Positions 32,073 to 42,684 of a stretch of DNA of 64,000 nt are shown here, piece by piece (positions within the stretch are counted from its first letter, which is position 1; each line of letters opens with the position of its first letter). The notes beneath the pieces were generated by a model. That model was given only the letters and a program-made list of their open reading frames with translations, was not told where the DNA came from and searched no databases. The stretch is from Flavobacteriia bacterium (GTDB lineage Bacteria > Bacteroidota > Bacteroidia > Flavobacteriales_D > Crocinitomicaceae): the NCBI GenBank assembly GCA_947446925.1, contig CANFHU010000006.1, positions 62,001 to 126,000 on the forward strand, given 5' to 3'. The position numbers were made by a program, and so were the translations under genes.

Positions 32073-33860
32073 ATGATAGATACAAATAAAGCAATAAAAG
32101 GAGGGGAATTTTTAATAGCTAAAACCTTACCTTCCGCTATTTTTACACCAGAAGAATGGGAGGAAGAGCAGTTGATGATTGCGGAAATGTGTAATGATTT
32201 TATCGCACATGAAGTTACTCCCATACTCGATCGTATCGATGCAATGGAACCTGGTCTAATGCAAGTTTTGTTAGATAAAGCAGGGGAACTCGGTTTGTTA
32301 GGTCTTTCGGTTCCAGAAGAATTTGGAGGGATGGGGGTAGATTTTAAAACTTCGTTACTTGCTACGGAATATTTAGGAAAAGGGCATTCTTTTTCGGTTG
32401 CTTACGGCGCGCATACAGGAATTGGATCATTACCACTTTTATATTATGGTACCCAAGAACAAAAAACAAAGTATTCTCCTTTATTAGCATCAGGTGAATG
32501 GAAAGCAGCTTATTGTCTTACAGAACCTTCTGCTGGATCTGATGCCAACTCAGGAAAAACAAAAGCTGTCCTATCGGAAGATGGTAGTCATTATGTATTA
32601 AACGGTCAGAAAATGTGGATTACCAATGGTGGTTTTGCAGATTTATTTACTGTTTTTGCAAAAATTGATAACGACGCAAATTTGACTGCTTTTTTAGTGG
32701 AGGCAAAAAGTGAAGGTATTTCACTAAATCCAGAAGAGAAAAAAATGGGAATCAAAGGTTCGTCAACCCGTCAAATCTTCTTTAATAACGTAAAAGTTCC
32801 AGTGGAAAACATGCTTTCTACGCGTGAAAATGGGTTTAAAATTGCTATTAATATTCTAAATATTGGGCGTATTAAATTATCTGCAGGCGTTTTGGGTGGT
32901 TCTAAAGAAACAATCTCCGATACGGTTGTGTATGCGAATGCACGTGAACAATTTGGAAGATCTTTAGCAAAATATGGAGCAATTAAACATAAAGTTGCAG
33001 AACAAGTAATACGTACTTTTGTTTTAGAGTCCGCAACATACAGAGCAGGACAAAATATTGAAGATGCAATCAATCATTTGATTGAAGGGGGGATGACGAA
33101 AGGGCAAGCAACTTTGAAAGGTATCGAAGAGTTTGCTGCTGAATGTGCTATTTTAAAGGTTGCTGCATCTGAATGTTTAGATTTTGTAGCAGATGAAGCA
33201 GTACAGATATATGGAGGTATGGGATATTCTTCTGAATCCGCTGTAGAAAGATCTTATAGAGATTCAAGAATTAATAGAATATTCGAAGGTACGAATGAAA
33301 TAAATCGTATGCTTTCAGTAGACATGATATTGAAAAAAGGGTTGAAAGGCGAATTAGATTTGTTAGGTGCTGCTACAAAAGTTGCTGGTGAGTTAATGAG
33401 CATTCCTGATTTTGAAGATACAGAAGTGACAGTCTTGTCACAACAATACGCGTTGTTAGAAGGTTTGAAGAAAACAATACTATTAGTTGCCGGTGCAGCT
33501 GTTCAAAAGTTGGCAACTTCATTAGGAAAAGAACAAGAAATTCTAATGAATATTGCGGATATGTTAATTCTTACCTATCAAGCGGAATCAGCCCTATTAA
33601 GAGTAGATAAAATTATTCAAAATAAAGGTGAAGAAAATTCTTTGGTACAATTAGCGATTGTGAAAACGTACTTTTATGATGCTGCCGATAAAATTGCTAA
33701 ATCTGCAAAAGATGCATTAAACGCTTTTATGGAAGGGGATGAATTACGTATGACATTGATGGGGGTAAGAAGATTTACGAAATTAGAACCTTTTAATTCA
33801 AAAGAAGCAAGACAAATAATTGCAAATTCAATCCTTGAAAAAGGAGGATATGAATTTTAA
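32073..33860 (+). CDS. Acyl-CoA dehydrogenase
   Basis: An FAD-dependent acyl-CoA dehydrogenase of 595 residues that introduces the trans-2 double bond, the first step of beta-oxidation. The three usual domains are present: N-terminal helical, middle beta domain (YCLTEPSAGSDANSG and MWITNGG), C-terminal helical domain with the IFEGTNEINR motif and catalytic Glu region YGGMGYSSESAVERSYRD. The extra C-terminal 180 residues are typical of the long bacterial group. It lies downstream of the thiolase but is separated from it by two surface-protein genes, so it is probably its own unit; a terminator follows. Confidence 0.92.
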   Translation: MIDTNKAIKGGEFLIAKTLPSAIFTPEEWEEEQLMIAEMCNDFIAHEVTPILDRIDAMEPGLMQVLLDKAGELGLLGLSVPEEFGGMGVDFKTSLLATEYLGKGHSFSVAYGAHTGIGSLPLLYYGTQEQKTKYSPLLASGEWKAAYCLTEPSAGSDANSGKTKAVLSEDGSHYVLNGQKMWITNGGFADLFTVFAKIDNDANLTAFLVEAKSEGISLNPEEKKMGIKGSSTRQIFFNNVKVPVENMLSTRENGFKIAINILNIGRIKLSAGVLGGSKETISDTVVYANAREQFGRSLAKYGAIKHKVAEQVIRTFVLESATYRAGQNIEDAINHLIEGGMTKGQATLKGIEEFAAECAILKVAASECLDFVADEAVQIYGGMGYSSESAVERSYRDSRINRIFEGTNEINRMLSVDMILKKGLKGELDLLGAATKVAGELMSIPDFEDTEVTVLSQQYALLEGLKKTILLVAGAAVQKLATSLGKEQEILMNIADMLILTYQAESALLRVDKIIQNKGEENSLVQLAIVKTYFYDAADKIAKSAKDALNAFMEGDELRMTLMGVRRFTKLEPFNSKEARQIIANSILEKGGYEF

Positions 33861-33886
33861 TTCTTGATATATTAATTAATTTTGTG

Positions 33887-33916
33887 AAAAGGGTTACATC
33901 GATGTAGCCCTTTTTT
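33887..33916 (+). terminator. Terminator after acyl-CoA dehydrogenase
   Basis: AAAAGGGTTACATC pairs with GATGTAGCCCTTTT (one G-T pair) and is followed by T residues. It ends 14 bp before the next start codon. Confidence 0.8.
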
Positions 33917-33929
33917 AGTTTTTTATTTG

Positions 33930-34898
33930 ATGAAAAAAATTCTTATTATACAAACAGCATTTATTGGGGATGTTATTTTAGCTACTCCAGTAATAGCTGA
34001 AATATATAGATTGTGTCCAAATAGTAAGATAGATGTATTAGTCCGTAAAGGAAATGAAAGTTTGCTTTTGAATAATCCCACAGTAAATTCTGTTTATGTA
34101 CTTGATAAGAAAAAAAATAAAATATCCGAACTGATACGATTATTAAAATTGATAAGAGGAAACAAATACGATGAAATAATTAATTTACACCGTTATTTAA
34201 GTTCTGGAATTTTAACCTGTTTAGGTGCTGCAAATGAAACAACTGGATTCAAATCTAATCCGTTGTCTTTCTTTTATTCAAGGAAGATTGAGCATTCATT
34301 GAACATAGAAAAACATGAAGTAAATCGAAATTTGGAGTGCATCTCACATATCGGTAAGACTCATTTTATTCGTCCTCTTCTTTATCCTTCTCCTCTAGAT
34401 TTTGAAAAAGTGAAAGAGTATACAAATGAGGTTTATTTTTGTTTAGCGCCATCGTCTGTTTGGTTCACAAAAATGTTACCGGTTCAAAAATGGGTTGAAT
34501 TAGTCAAAATACTTTCTGAAAAAGGTAAAGTTTATTTGTTGGGTGGTCCAAGTGATTTTTCGTTATGCGAATTAATTATTCAACAATCAAATATCAAATC
34601 TGTAGAAAATTTTGCTGGTAAATTTAGTTTTTTAGAATCTGCTGCTTTAATGAAAACTGCAAATCGTAATTTTGTAAATGATTCTGGACCATTACATATG
34701 TGTTCGGCAATGAATGCGCCAGTTACTGTATTTTTTTGTTCTACAATTTTAGGATTTGGTTTTGGTCCGCTTAGTGAAGACGCTAAGGTTGTTGAAGTAG
34801 TAGGTTTAAATTGTAGACCTTGTGGGATTCATGGACATAAAGCATGTCCGTTAGGACACTTTAAATGTGGTATTGAAATAGAATTAAATATTGATTAA
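33930..34898 (+). CDS. Glycosyltransferase family 9 (heptosyltransferase-like)
   Basis: A family 9 glycosyltransferase of 322 residues, related to the LPS core heptosyltransferases. It starts MKKILIIQTAFIGDVILATP, the conserved N-terminal Rossmann start; a TTG one codon earlier is rejected. The C-terminal half has KGKVYLLGGPSDFSL and NFVNDSGPLHMCSAM, the donor-binding signature. It ends with a Cys-rich stretch (LNCRPCGIHGHKACPLGHFK). It is likely cytoplasmic and acts in lipooligosaccharide core assembly. It is followed 15 bp later by apaG. Confidence 0.88.
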   Translation: MKKILIIQTAFIGDVILATPVIAEIYRLCPNSKIDVLVRKGNESLLLNNPTVNSVYVLDKKKNKISELIRLLKLIRGNKYDEIINLHRYLSSGILTCLGAANETTGFKSNPLSFFYSRKIEHSLNIEKHEVNRNLECISHIGKTHFIRPLLYPSPLDFEKVKEYTNEVYFCLAPSSVWFTKMLPVQKWVELVKILSEKGKVYLLGGPSDFSLCELIIQQSNIKSVENFAGKFSFLESAALMKTANRNFVNDSGPLHMCSAMNAPVTVFFCSTILGFGFGPLSEDAKVVEVVGLNCRPCGIHGHKACPLGHFKCGIEIELNID

Positions 34899-34913
34899 TA
34901 AAATCAGGAATTT

Positions 34914-35300
34914 ATGTCAGTCGAAATTACAAATGGAATCAAAGTAAGTGTTGAATCTAGATTTAGCGAACGTTTTTCTACTATTGTGGAAAACAAATAT
35001 ATATATCAATATACCATTTCAATTACGAATAAAAGTAATTTTAGTGTGCAATTACTTAAACGAGAGTGGTTTATTTTTGATTCCTTGGATTTTCCTAGAA
35101 TCGTAAGAGGTGAAGGAGTAATAGGTGAACAACCTATCATTGAGCCAGGAGACACGTTTTCATATTCGAGTTCCTGTGATCTTCAAAGTACATTAGGTAA
35201 AATGGAAGGGAATTACATTTTTCAGAACTTAGTAACCTCTGAAATTCTGAAAGTGAAAATACCTACTTTTCAATTACTGTACCCAAACTTATTGAATTAA
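34914..35300 (+). CDS. apaG: ApaG protein
   Basis: The 128-residue protein is a single ApaG domain (fibronectin-III-like beta sandwich): YIYQYTISITNKSNFSVQLLKR, then GEGVIGEQPIIEPGDTFSYS with the GxGxxG-like turn, and GNYIFQNL. ApaG is conserved next to metabolic and stress genes, but its biochemical role is unsettled. It is downstream of the GT9 gene and upstream of pruA, which has its own promoter. Confidence 0.93.
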   Translation: MSVEITNGIKVSVESRFSERFSTIVENKYIYQYTISITNKSNFSVQLLKREWFIFDSLDFPRIVRGEGVIGEQPIIEPGDTFSYSSSCDLQSTLGKMEGNYIFQNLVTSEILKVKIPTFQLLYPNLLN

Positions 35301-35317
35301 GAAAGCGTAACCACAAC

Positions 35318-35347
35318 TTGTAAGTTGATAAACATTCATTAAATTTG
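35318..35347 (+). promoter_or_regulatory. Promoter of P5C dehydrogenase gene
   Basis: TTG (35318-35320), 19 bp, TAAATTTG (35340-35347): an exact match to the Bacteroidota primary sigma consensus. It lies 14 bp before the start codon. Confidence 0.75.
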
Positions 35348-35361
35348 AAAAAAAATAGATT

Positions 35362-36990
35362 ATGGCAAATGCAATATCAAAAGTACCTGTAGCGATTAAC
35401 GAACCTGTTAAATCCTATGCTGCTAATTCTCCTGAAAGAACAGAATTATTAGCGATGTATGATAAAATGTATCAACAAGAACCGATAGATATACCGATGT
35501 ATATAGGTTCTGAAAAGATATATACTTCCAATAAAAAGAATTTAACTTCTCCCCACGACCATAAAAAGGTTTTAGGTTATTACAATGCTGGTGAAGCAAA
35601 ACATGTTGAAGAAGCAATAGAAAAGGCTTTGTCTGCTAAAGATGCTTGGGCAACTTTACCATGGGAAGAAAGAGCAGCTGTATTTTTGAGAGCAGCAGAT
35701 TTATTAGCGGGTCCATTTAGAGCTAAACTGAATGCAGCAACTATGTTGGCACAATCTAAGAATGTTTTTCAAGCAGAAATTGATGCAGCATGTGAATTGA
35801 TTGATTTTTTCCGATTCAATGTACAATACATGTCGGAAATATACCGTGAACAACCAGAATCTTTACCTGGAATGTGGAATCGTTTACAATATAGACCTTT
35901 AGAGGGATTTGTTTTTGCATTAACTCCATTTAATTTTACATCGATTGCAGCGAATTTATCAGCTGCACCGGCGATGATGGGGAATGTTGTTGTTTGGAAA
36001 CCAGCAGAGACACAAATTTATTCAGCGCAAGTTATAATGGAATTGTTTCAAGCTGCAGGATTACCAGATGGTGTTATCAATATGGTTACTGTGAGTGGTG
36101 AAATTGCGGGCGATGTTATTTTTAAACACAAAGATTTTGCTGGAATTCATTTTACTGGATCTACAGCAGTGTTTAGAAGTTTATGGAAAACAATTGCTAA
36201 CAATATTGAAAATTATAGAAGTTATCCTCGAATAGTTGGAGAAACTGGTGGAAAAGATTTTGTGATGGTACATAAATCTGCGAATGCTAAGGAGGTAGCT
36301 ACAGCATTGACGAGAGGTGCTTTTGAATTTCAAGGTCAAAAATGCTCTGCCGCTTCTAGGGCTTATGTTCCATCCAATTTATGGGGAGATGTAAAACAAA
36401 TATTAGTTGAGCAATTAGGTTCTATAAAAATGGGGACACCAGCAGATACGTCTAATTTTGTTAATGCAGTTATTAGTGAACGTTCTTTTGATAAAATTGC
36501 AAGTTATATTGATTTTGCAAAACAAGCTGCAGATGCAGAAATCATAGCCGGCGGTAAATACGATAAATCAGTAGGGTATTTTATCGAGCCAACGGTGATT
36601 GTTACCACAAATCCGAAATTCAAATCGATGGTGGAAGAAATTTTCGGCCCAGTATTGACAATTTTTGTTTACAATCAAGATGCATATGAAGAAACTTTAA
36701 AAATTGTTGATACTACTTCTGAATATGCTTTAACAGGTTCGATAATTGCAAATGACCGATATGCAATACAGAAAGCGTTAATTGCTTTAGAGAATAGTGC
36801 TGGAAATTTTTATGTGAATGATAAGCCAACCGGAGCTGTTGTAGGTCAACAACCTTTTGGAGGTGCTAGAGGTTCTGGTACAAATGATAAAGCAGGTGCA
36901 CCATTAAATTTATTACGATGGGTTTCTGCACGAACAATCAAAGAAACATTTATTCCTGCAAATGATTATAGATATCCATTTTTAGGGTAG
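35362..36990 (+). CDS. pruA: L-glutamate gamma-semialdehyde (P5C) dehydrogenase
   Basis: Oxidises the proline breakdown product glutamate semialdehyde to glutamate with NAD. The 542-residue protein is the monofunctional group 1 type. Key segments are LTPFNFTSIAANLSAAP, GIHFTGSTAVFRSLWK, VGETGGKDFVMVHKSA (general base Glu), FEFQGQKCSAASRAYV (nucleophile Cys) and EEIFGPVLTIFVYN. Length is typical. It has a strong own promoter and a large bidirectional terminator after it. Confidence 0.95.
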   Translation: MANAISKVPVAINEPVKSYAANSPERTELLAMYDKMYQQEPIDIPMYIGSEKIYTSNKKNLTSPHDHKKVLGYYNAGEAKHVEEAIEKALSAKDAWATLPWEERAAVFLRAADLLAGPFRAKLNAATMLAQSKNVFQAEIDAACELIDFFRFNVQYMSEIYREQPESLPGMWNRLQYRPLEGFVFALTPFNFTSIAANLSAAPAMMGNVVVWKPAETQIYSAQVIMELFQAAGLPDGVINMVTVSGEIAGDVIFKHKDFAGIHFTGSTAVFRSLWKTIANNIENYRSYPRIVGETGGKDFVMVHKSANAKEVATALTRGAFEFQGQKCSAASRAYVPSNLWGDVKQILVEQLGSIKMGTPADTSNFVNAVISERSFDKIASYIDFAKQAADAEIIAGGKYDKSVGYFIEPTVIVTTNPKFKSMVEEIFGPVLTIFVYNQDAYEETLKIVDTTSEYALTGSIIANDRYAIQKALIALENSAGNFYVNDKPTGAVVGQQPFGGARGSGTNDKAGAPLNLLRWVSARTIKETFIPANDYRYPFLG

Positions 36991-37000
36991 AACGATACAA

Positions 37001-37048
37001 TATCACATAAAAAAACCAGAGTGAAAACTCTGGTTTTTTTATGTGATA
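37001..37048. terminator. Bidirectional terminator, 21-bp perfect arms
   Basis: Arms of 21 bp pair perfectly around a TGAAAA loop (37022-37027). The core is ACCAGAG / CTCTGGT with seven A and seven T bases outside it, so it works for pruA on the plus strand and the T9SS gene on the minus strand. Confidence 0.92.
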
Positions 37049-37053
37049 TAAAA

Positions 37054-38760
37054 TTATATTTTGTGTATTTTATAGGTATAACTATTAGTTCCAGAAGTTA
37101 ATTGAACAAAATAGATTCCTGGTATTAATTCGTTAGTATTTAAAATTTCAAAAGTTTGGCCTTGTGATAATTGTTTCGTTTGAATCGTTTGACCAGTTAA
37201 TGTTGTAATAGATAATGAACCACTCTCAAGTAATTGGTCAAAAGTTACGTGTAAATTATCCGAAACAGGATTCGGATATACTTGAATATTTAAGGAGTTT
37301 TCGGTAATAGACGATTGAATTTCATAAAAATATACATCGCTTTCTTTGAATAGTAAAGATTTATAGATAAAAATATCATTTGTTCCAGCACTTGTATTCG
37401 ATTTTGAATCCTCCAATGATATACTCCCGCTATACGATCCAGAAATAAAGACATTATTCATTGTATCTGCTTTAATGGCAGAACCGTAATCAGAACCAGA
37501 ACCAGCAAATTGTTTTACTAAGAATTTTCCATCTTTGTCCAATTTAATTTTTCCTTGTTGGTCAAATTTAATGCAAAACGCATTTGCACTACCTGATGAT
37601 CCTAATGGTTTCCCTAAAAAATCAGTAGTAGTTCCAACTGAATTATTAAAAGTGCCTGATAAATAGATGTTATTGTATTTATCGATTTCTAATTGTCTTG
37701 AATTATCGTCTTTGTCGTTACCTATTTGCTTTATCCAAAGTAATTTACCATTTAAATCATATTTTCCAATAAAGATGTCTTTACTTCCAGCACTTTTTAA
37801 ATTAGAAATTCCAATAGTTGAAAAGTCAAAATCAACCGTTTGAGATGTTGAACTGATGTACCCAGATACATACATCTCATTTCCTTTAATTACTATAGTA
37901 TTTGCCTCATCTGCTGCAGTACTTCCTGTTTTTTTAACCCAAATAAACTCGCCTTTTGCATTTAATTTTTGTATAAAAATATCAGCGACAGAATTAAAAG
38001 TGGTTGATAGTAATGAATCTTTTATACTTGAAGGATTAAAATCTACGTTAGTTCCAAATAATCCGCCAACATTGTATAGATTACCAAGTGAATCTGTAGT
38101 AATTGAATTACTTACTACACTACCTTTAGTACCAAAAGTTTTAGTCCAAGTTACATTTCCATCAAAATCACGTCTTTGGATAAACATAGTATTAGTATAA
38201 CTTACATTTTCCAATTTACCAGTAATTTCACCGGATAAATAGATTCCATCATTATTTATTGATAAACTTCTTGCTCTAGAATATAAGGAGTCACCAATTG
38301 ATTTTACCCATACAAAATTCCCTAGAGTGTCCATTTTTGCAATAAAAATTATACGTTTTGCTTTAGTAGAAGGAGCTATTCTTACGACTCCAAAATCTAC
38401 AGTATCTTCTATAGTACCTGTGATGTAGATGGATCCTTTGTGATAAATCATCGCATTAGGACGATCATTTCCTTTGCCACCGATTTTTTTGGAGCGAATA
38501 TAGTTTCCTTTTTTAGTTCTTTTTTGCAAAAAGATATCGTCCTTGCCGGTTGATGTAAGTTTATCCGATCCTCCATCATTTCTGAATTCTCCGTTTCCTG
38601 AAAAACTCCCAAGTATGTATAAATTTGCTTGATTGTCAACTGCTAACGCAGCACACGTATCCGCGCTAGATCCTCCAATAGATGTACTCCAACCGTAAAA
38701 TTGAGCGGACGCAGAAATAGAAACTGAAATTAAAATAAATGATAATAAAATTTTAAGCAT
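37054..38760 (-). CDS. T9SS-sorted beta-propeller (SBBP-repeat) protein
   Basis: A secreted 568-residue protein. After the signal peptide (MLKILLSFILISVSISASA) come about eight repeats of roughly 50-60 residues, each with a motif like SIGGSSADTCAALAVDNQ followed by NLYILGSFSG, the SBBP/delta-60-like beta-propeller pattern; other copies read IGGKGNDRPNA, IGDSLYSRARSL and FAGSGSDYGSAI. The last 75 residues are a T9SS type A sorting domain (VYPNPVSDNLHVTF, then LIPGIYFVQLTS and KIHKI). It is probably displayed on or released from the outer membrane. Partner unknown. Confidence 0.9.
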   Translation of the reverse strand: MLKILLSFILISVSISASAQFYGWSTSIGGSSADTCAALAVDNQANLYILGSFSGNGEFRNDGGSDKLTSTGKDDIFLQKRTKKGNYIRSKKIGGKGNDRPNAMIYHKGSIYITGTIEDTVDFGVVRIAPSTKAKRIIFIAKMDTLGNFVWVKSIGDSLYSRARSLSINNDGIYLSGEITGKLENVSYTNTMFIQRRDFDGNVTWTKTFGTKGSVVSNSITTDSLGNLYNVGGLFGTNVDFNPSSIKDSLLSTTFNSVADIFIQKLNAKGEFIWVKKTGSTAADEANTIVIKGNEMYVSGYISSTSQTVDFDFSTIGISNLKSAGSKDIFIGKYDLNGKLLWIKQIGNDKDDNSRQLEIDKYNNIYLSGTFNNSVGTTTDFLGKPLGSSGSANAFCIKFDQQGKIKLDKDGKFLVKQFAGSGSDYGSAIKADTMNNVFISGSYSGSISLEDSKSNTSAGTNDIFIYKSLLFKESDVYFYEIQSSITENSLNIQVYPNPVSDNLHVTFDQLLESGSLSITTLTGQTIQTKQLSQGQTFEILNTNELIPGIYFVQLTSGTNSYTYKIHKI

Positions 38761-38826
38761 AATGAAAAGTATTGATTTTGTATTAAAGATAATAAATAAA
38801 GTTAATATAAGCCAATCTAGGCAGTA

Positions 38827-40596
38827 TTAATTCTTGGTCAATTTTTCCATCGGAATTAATATGTTTTTTCCTGGGTACAGATTCGTAAAATCTTGCATTA
38901 TTCGCTTGGTTTTGTTAGAACTCCAAGAATGACTAGGGAAAACAAAATAATTTGTCGTATTTGACTTTATTATTTGAAAATTAGGATATTCTGAATGTAT
39001 ATATTTAAAATTCATTTTATTGTTGTTTAATCGAACATAAAATATATGGGTAGAAATTATGAAACTAAAAAACAAAGCAAGGTAAGTCAATTTAATCTTT
39101 TTTTGAATTAATGAGATAAACAACAAACCTATAATAGCATATAAAATTAAAATTGTCAATTTGTTCATGCTAAAACCTTTAGCAGTTGCAAAAGGGAGTT
39201 GACTAAAAAAGTTAACAATCACTAACATACAAGTCATCGTTTTTTGGAGTATGATACCTAGGATAAGTTTTATTGGGGTAATCCAAAAAAAAGAAAATAA
39301 TAATATGCCAAGTAGTAGTATTACAAATGAAAAAGCCATCAATGCAATATTTGTAAGTATAAAGTAATTAGGGAATTGATGAAAATAAAAAATGGTTAAA
39401 GGGATAGTAGTTATTTGAGCAGCTATACCTACCATCGTACCTTCAATGATCAGTTGTATTATTCTGAATGGTGAAATAATAACATTTTTTAAAAAAGGAT
39501 AGAATAAATATATCCCTAACATAGCTGTATACGAAAGTTGAAAACCAATATCGTATAGATAGATTGGTTTCCAACTTAAGATTATAAAAGCAGAAAAAGC
39601 GAGAAGGTTCAATTCAGAATTTTCTTTTCCTTTCATTTTCCCAATAAGTAAAAAACTAAACATGATAACGGAACGAATGACAGATGGCGAAAAACCTGTA
39701 ATTAGTGCGTATACCCAAACAATGCATAGTGAGAATAGAATGGCTTGATTTTTGGTTATCCACTTTTCAAAAAAATGAAAAATGCGCAGCATAATTTGCA
39801 GTAAAATTCCTATATGTAATCCAGAAACAGCTAAAATATGCATTGCTCCAGTATCACTAAATCCTTGTGTTGTTTCTTTTGTTAATAGATTTCGTTCTCC
39901 TAATATTAATGCATTTGCCAAGGCAAGTTCTTGTCCAGAGAGCACTGATTTTAATATTTCAGTGAGTTTTTTTCGGAAGTAGGTACTGGATAAATATGTT
40001 TGTTTTCCTTGATTTAATAGTTGAATATTTGATTCGTTATTGATGAATCCAATTTCGTTTATCTCTTTATTTTTCCAATAATATTCGCTGTCAAATTCAC
40101 CAGGGTATCCTAAATTCCGAATTTGTTGAAAATTACAATGAAAAACAATTGTGTTATTTTCATTTAAAGGTGAATTTTTGTGGTTGTTTTTTATAAATAG
40201 CAGTTTTTTGCTGGGGATAAGTGTTGTTTTACTTTGTTTAATTGGTTTACATAATACTATGTATTTTATATATCCCGATTTTGTAACGGAAGCTTCTTGA
40301 ATAGTGCCAAAGTACTTTGAATTAGTAGTCTGTTTTTTTTGTGAAGAGTTATAGTTCATTTTATCGATAGTCGTAATGCAATTACCAAGCATGAAAAAGC
40401 ATGAAAAAAGCAAGATAGATCGAATAAAAGTTTTAGTAATTAAGTTATTTGTTTTAAAAACAAATAGCAGTAGTAATAGATTAAAAACACATAAGGGAAA
40501 TCCAATTAAAAGGGGAAGTTGAACAATTTTAGATGAAGTAATTCCTAAAATAAATGGAGTTATTAACCAAATAAATGGAATTTTATAAAATTTCAT
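38827..40596 (-). CDS. ComEC/Rec2-family competence membrane protein
   Basis: The 589-residue protein has an N-terminal DUF4131-like region with two membrane spans and an extracytoplasmic loop, and a multi-span Competence domain starting at GQELALANALILGERNLLTKE and HILAVSGLHIGILLQ, the segment that identifies ComEC. ComEC carries single-stranded DNA through the inner membrane during natural transformation. The C-terminal metallo-beta-lactamase domain seen in many homologues is absent; only about 45 residues follow the last membrane span. It stands alone, with no other competence genes near it. Confidence 0.88.
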   Translation of the reverse strand: MKFYKIPFIWLITPFILGITSSKIVQLPLLIGFPLCVFNLLLLLFVFKTNNLITKTFIRSILLFSCFFMLGNCITTIDKMNYNSSQKKQTTNSKYFGTIQEASVTKSGYIKYIVLCKPIKQSKTTLIPSKKLLFIKNNHKNSPLNENNTIVFHCNFQQIRNLGYPGEFDSEYYWKNKEINEIGFINNESNIQLLNQGKQTYLSSTYFRKKLTEILKSVLSGQELALANALILGERNLLTKETTQGFSDTGAMHILAVSGLHIGILLQIMLRIFHFFEKWITKNQAILFSLCIVWVYALITGFSPSVIRSVIMFSFLLIGKMKGKENSELNLLAFSAFIILSWKPIYLYDIGFQLSYTAMLGIYLFYPFLKNVIISPFRIIQLIIEGTMVGIAAQITTIPLTIFYFHQFPNYFILTNIALMAFSFVILLLGILLFSFFWITPIKLILGIILQKTMTCMLVIVNFFSQLPFATAKGFSMNKLTILILYAIIGLLFISLIQKKIKLTYLALFFSFIISTHIFYVRLNNNKMNFKYIHSEYPNFQIIKSNTTNYFVFPSHSWSSNKTKRIMQDFTNLYPGKNILIPMEKLTKN

Positions 40597-40679
40597 TTCG
40601 TGTGTTTTTAAAAGTTTACAAAAATCCTAATAAAAAATGTTTTTCTAGTGTTTATTACATGATTTTTCCATGTTTTCGG

Positions 40680-40710
40680 TTGATTTAACAGTAGTTTAAG
40701 TGTATATTTG
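40680..40710 (+). promoter_or_regulatory. Promoter of thrS
   Basis: TTG at 40680-40682, 20 bp, then TATATTTG at 40703-40710. Because the box covers the more upstream possible start, it also fixes the start codon at 40729. Confidence 0.65.
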
Positions 40711-40728
40711 CTTTCAAAATTGAATAAA

Positions 40729-42684
40729 ATGATAAAAGTTACATTGCCAGATGGTACTTTGCGTGAATATGCGAAAGGAACTACTGCATTTGATGTCGCA
40801 TTGAGTATTTCAGAAGGTTTAGCGCGTAATGTGTTAGCTGCGAAAGTGAATAATGAAGTTGTGGATGCAACTAAGGTATTGCCAGAAACAAGTACTTTGA
40901 GTTTGTTGACTTGGAATGATGCTGAAGGGAAATCTACGATGTGGCATTCATCTGCGCATTTGATGGCGGAAGCATTAGAATTTTATTACCCAGGAATTAA
41001 ATTAGCAATCGGTCCACCTGTTACCAATGGTTTTTACTATGATGTCGATTTTATGGAGTATTCTATAAAAGAAGAAGATTTGGTGAAGGTGGAAAATAAA
41101 ATGAAAGAATTAGCGAAAGAAAAATTAAAATTCATTCGTCAAGAAATTTCTAAAACTGATGCAATAGCCTATTTTACAGATAAAAATGACCCGTATAAAT
41201 TAGAATTGTTAGATAATTTAGAGGATGGAAATATTACTTTTTATACACAAGGTAATTTCACAGATTTGTGTCGTGGACCACATATTCCGGATACATCTCC
41301 TATTAAAGCGGTTAAATTGACTTCAATTGCTGGAGCTTACTGGAGGGGAGATGAAAAAAACAAACAACTAACACGTATTTACGGAATTACTTTTCCTAAG
41401 CAGGCTGAATTAACAGAATATTTAGAGAAAGTAGAAGAAGCCAAACGCAGAGATCATAGAAAACTAGGGAAAGAATTAGAATTGTTTACTTTTTCTCAGC
41501 GAGTAGGTCAAGGGTTACCTTTGTGGTTACCTAAAGGAGCTGCATTACGCGAAAGACTTGAAAACTTTTTAAAGAAAGCACAAAAAAGATCTGGTTATGA
41601 ACAAGTAATTACACCACATATTGGTAGTAAAGAATTGTATGTATGTTCCGGTCACTATGAAAAATATGGGGCAGACTCCTTTCAGCCTATTAAAACACCA
41701 GATGCAAACGAGGAATTTTTATTAAAGCCGATGAATTGTCCACATCATTGTGAGATTTTCAAGTCTAAACCACGTTCATATAAAGATTTACCTGCTCGTT
41801 TTGCTGAGTTTGGAACGGTGTATCGTTACGAACAAAGTGGAGAGTTACATGGGTTGACACGTGTAAGAGGTTTTACACAAGATGATGCGCACATATTTTG
41901 TACCCAAGACCAAGTATTGGGAGAGTTTAAAAAAGTAATCGATTTAGTTTTGTATATTTTCAAGACTTTAAAGTTTGAAAATTTTAAAGCTCAAATATCG
42001 CTGAGAGATCCTGAAAATGAAACTAAATATATTGGTTCGGATGAAAATTGGGAGAAGGCAGAATCTGCAATTATCGAAGCTGCAGAAGCAAAAGGCTTAC
42101 CGACTGTTGTAGCGTATGGCGAGGCTGCTTTTTACGGACCAAAACTTGATTTTATGGTGCAAGATGCCTTAGGTCGTGAGTGGCAATTAGGTACAATTCA
42201 AGTAGATTATAATTTGCCAGAACGTTTTGAACTTGAGTATACTGGAAGTGATAATACTAAGCATCGTCCTGTAATGATTCATAGAGCACCCTTCGGTTCC
42301 ATGGAAAGATTTGTGGCGGTATTATTAGAACATTGCGCTGGAGATTTTCCATTGTGGTTAGCCACAGAGCAAGTATATATTTTACCAATTAGTGATAAAT
42401 ACAACGAGTTTGCTGAAAATGTATGTAGTTTGCTAAATAATTCCGATATTCGCTCTTTGGTTGACGACCGAAATGAAAAAATCGGAAAGAAAATCCGTGA
42501 GGCTGAACTTAAAAAAGCTCCATTTATGTTAATAATTGGAGAAAAAGAATTTGAAAGCCAAACAGTTTCTGTAAGACAAAGAGGTTCGGGAGATTTAGGG
42601 TCTATGACGATTGAATCTTTTACCGAAACCATAGAAGTCGCAATTAAAAATGAATTAGCAACAAATGCTTTAGTAACTGAATGA
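40729..42684 (+). CDS. thrS: Threonyl-tRNA synthetase
   Basis: Charges tRNA-Thr. From the ATG at 40729 the protein is 651 residues, beginning [17 protein letters not shown], the N-terminal TGS domain. A SAD editing domain follows ([20 protein letters not shown]), then the class II catalytic core ([36 protein letters not shown]) and a C-terminal anticodon domain. Zinc ligands are kept (Cys in KPMNCPHH, His in DDAHIF). It is the first gene of thrS-infC-rpmI-rplT; the infC start overlaps its stop. Confidence 0.97.
   Translation: MIKVTLPDGTLREYAKGTTAFDVALSISEGLARNVLAAKVNNEVVDATKVLPETSTLSLLTWNDAEGKSTMWHSSAHLMAEALEFYYPGIKLAIGPPVTNGFYYDVDFMEYSIKEEDLVKVENKMKELAKEKLKFIRQEISKTDAIAYFTDKNDPYKLELLDNLEDGNITFYTQGNFTDLCRGPHIPDTSPIKAVKLTSIAGAYWRGDEKNKQLTRIYGITFPKQAELTEYLEKVEEAKRRDHRKLGKELELFTFSQRVGQGLPLWLPKGAALRERLENFLKKAQKRSGYEQVITPHIGSKELYVCSGHYEKYGADSFQPIKTPDANEEFLLKPMNCPHHCEIFKSKPRSYKDLPARFAEFGTVYRYEQSGELHGLTRVRGFTQDDAHIFCTQDQVLGEFKKVIDLVLYIFKTLKFENFKAQISLRDPENETKYIGSDENWEKAESAIIEAAEAKGLPTVVAYGEAAFYGPKLDFMVQDALGREWQLGTIQVDYNLPERFELEYTGSDNTKHRPVMIHRAPFGSMERFVAVLLEHCAGDFPLWLATEQVYILPISDKYNEFAENVCSLLNNSDIRSLVDDRNEKIGKKIREAELKKAPFMLIIGEKEFESQTVSVRQRGSGDLGSMTIESFTETIEVAIKNELATNALVTE

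Noticed and set aside
42681-42683. Unusual AUU start for infC
   Set aside because: The start is a normal ATG overlapping the thrS stop codon.
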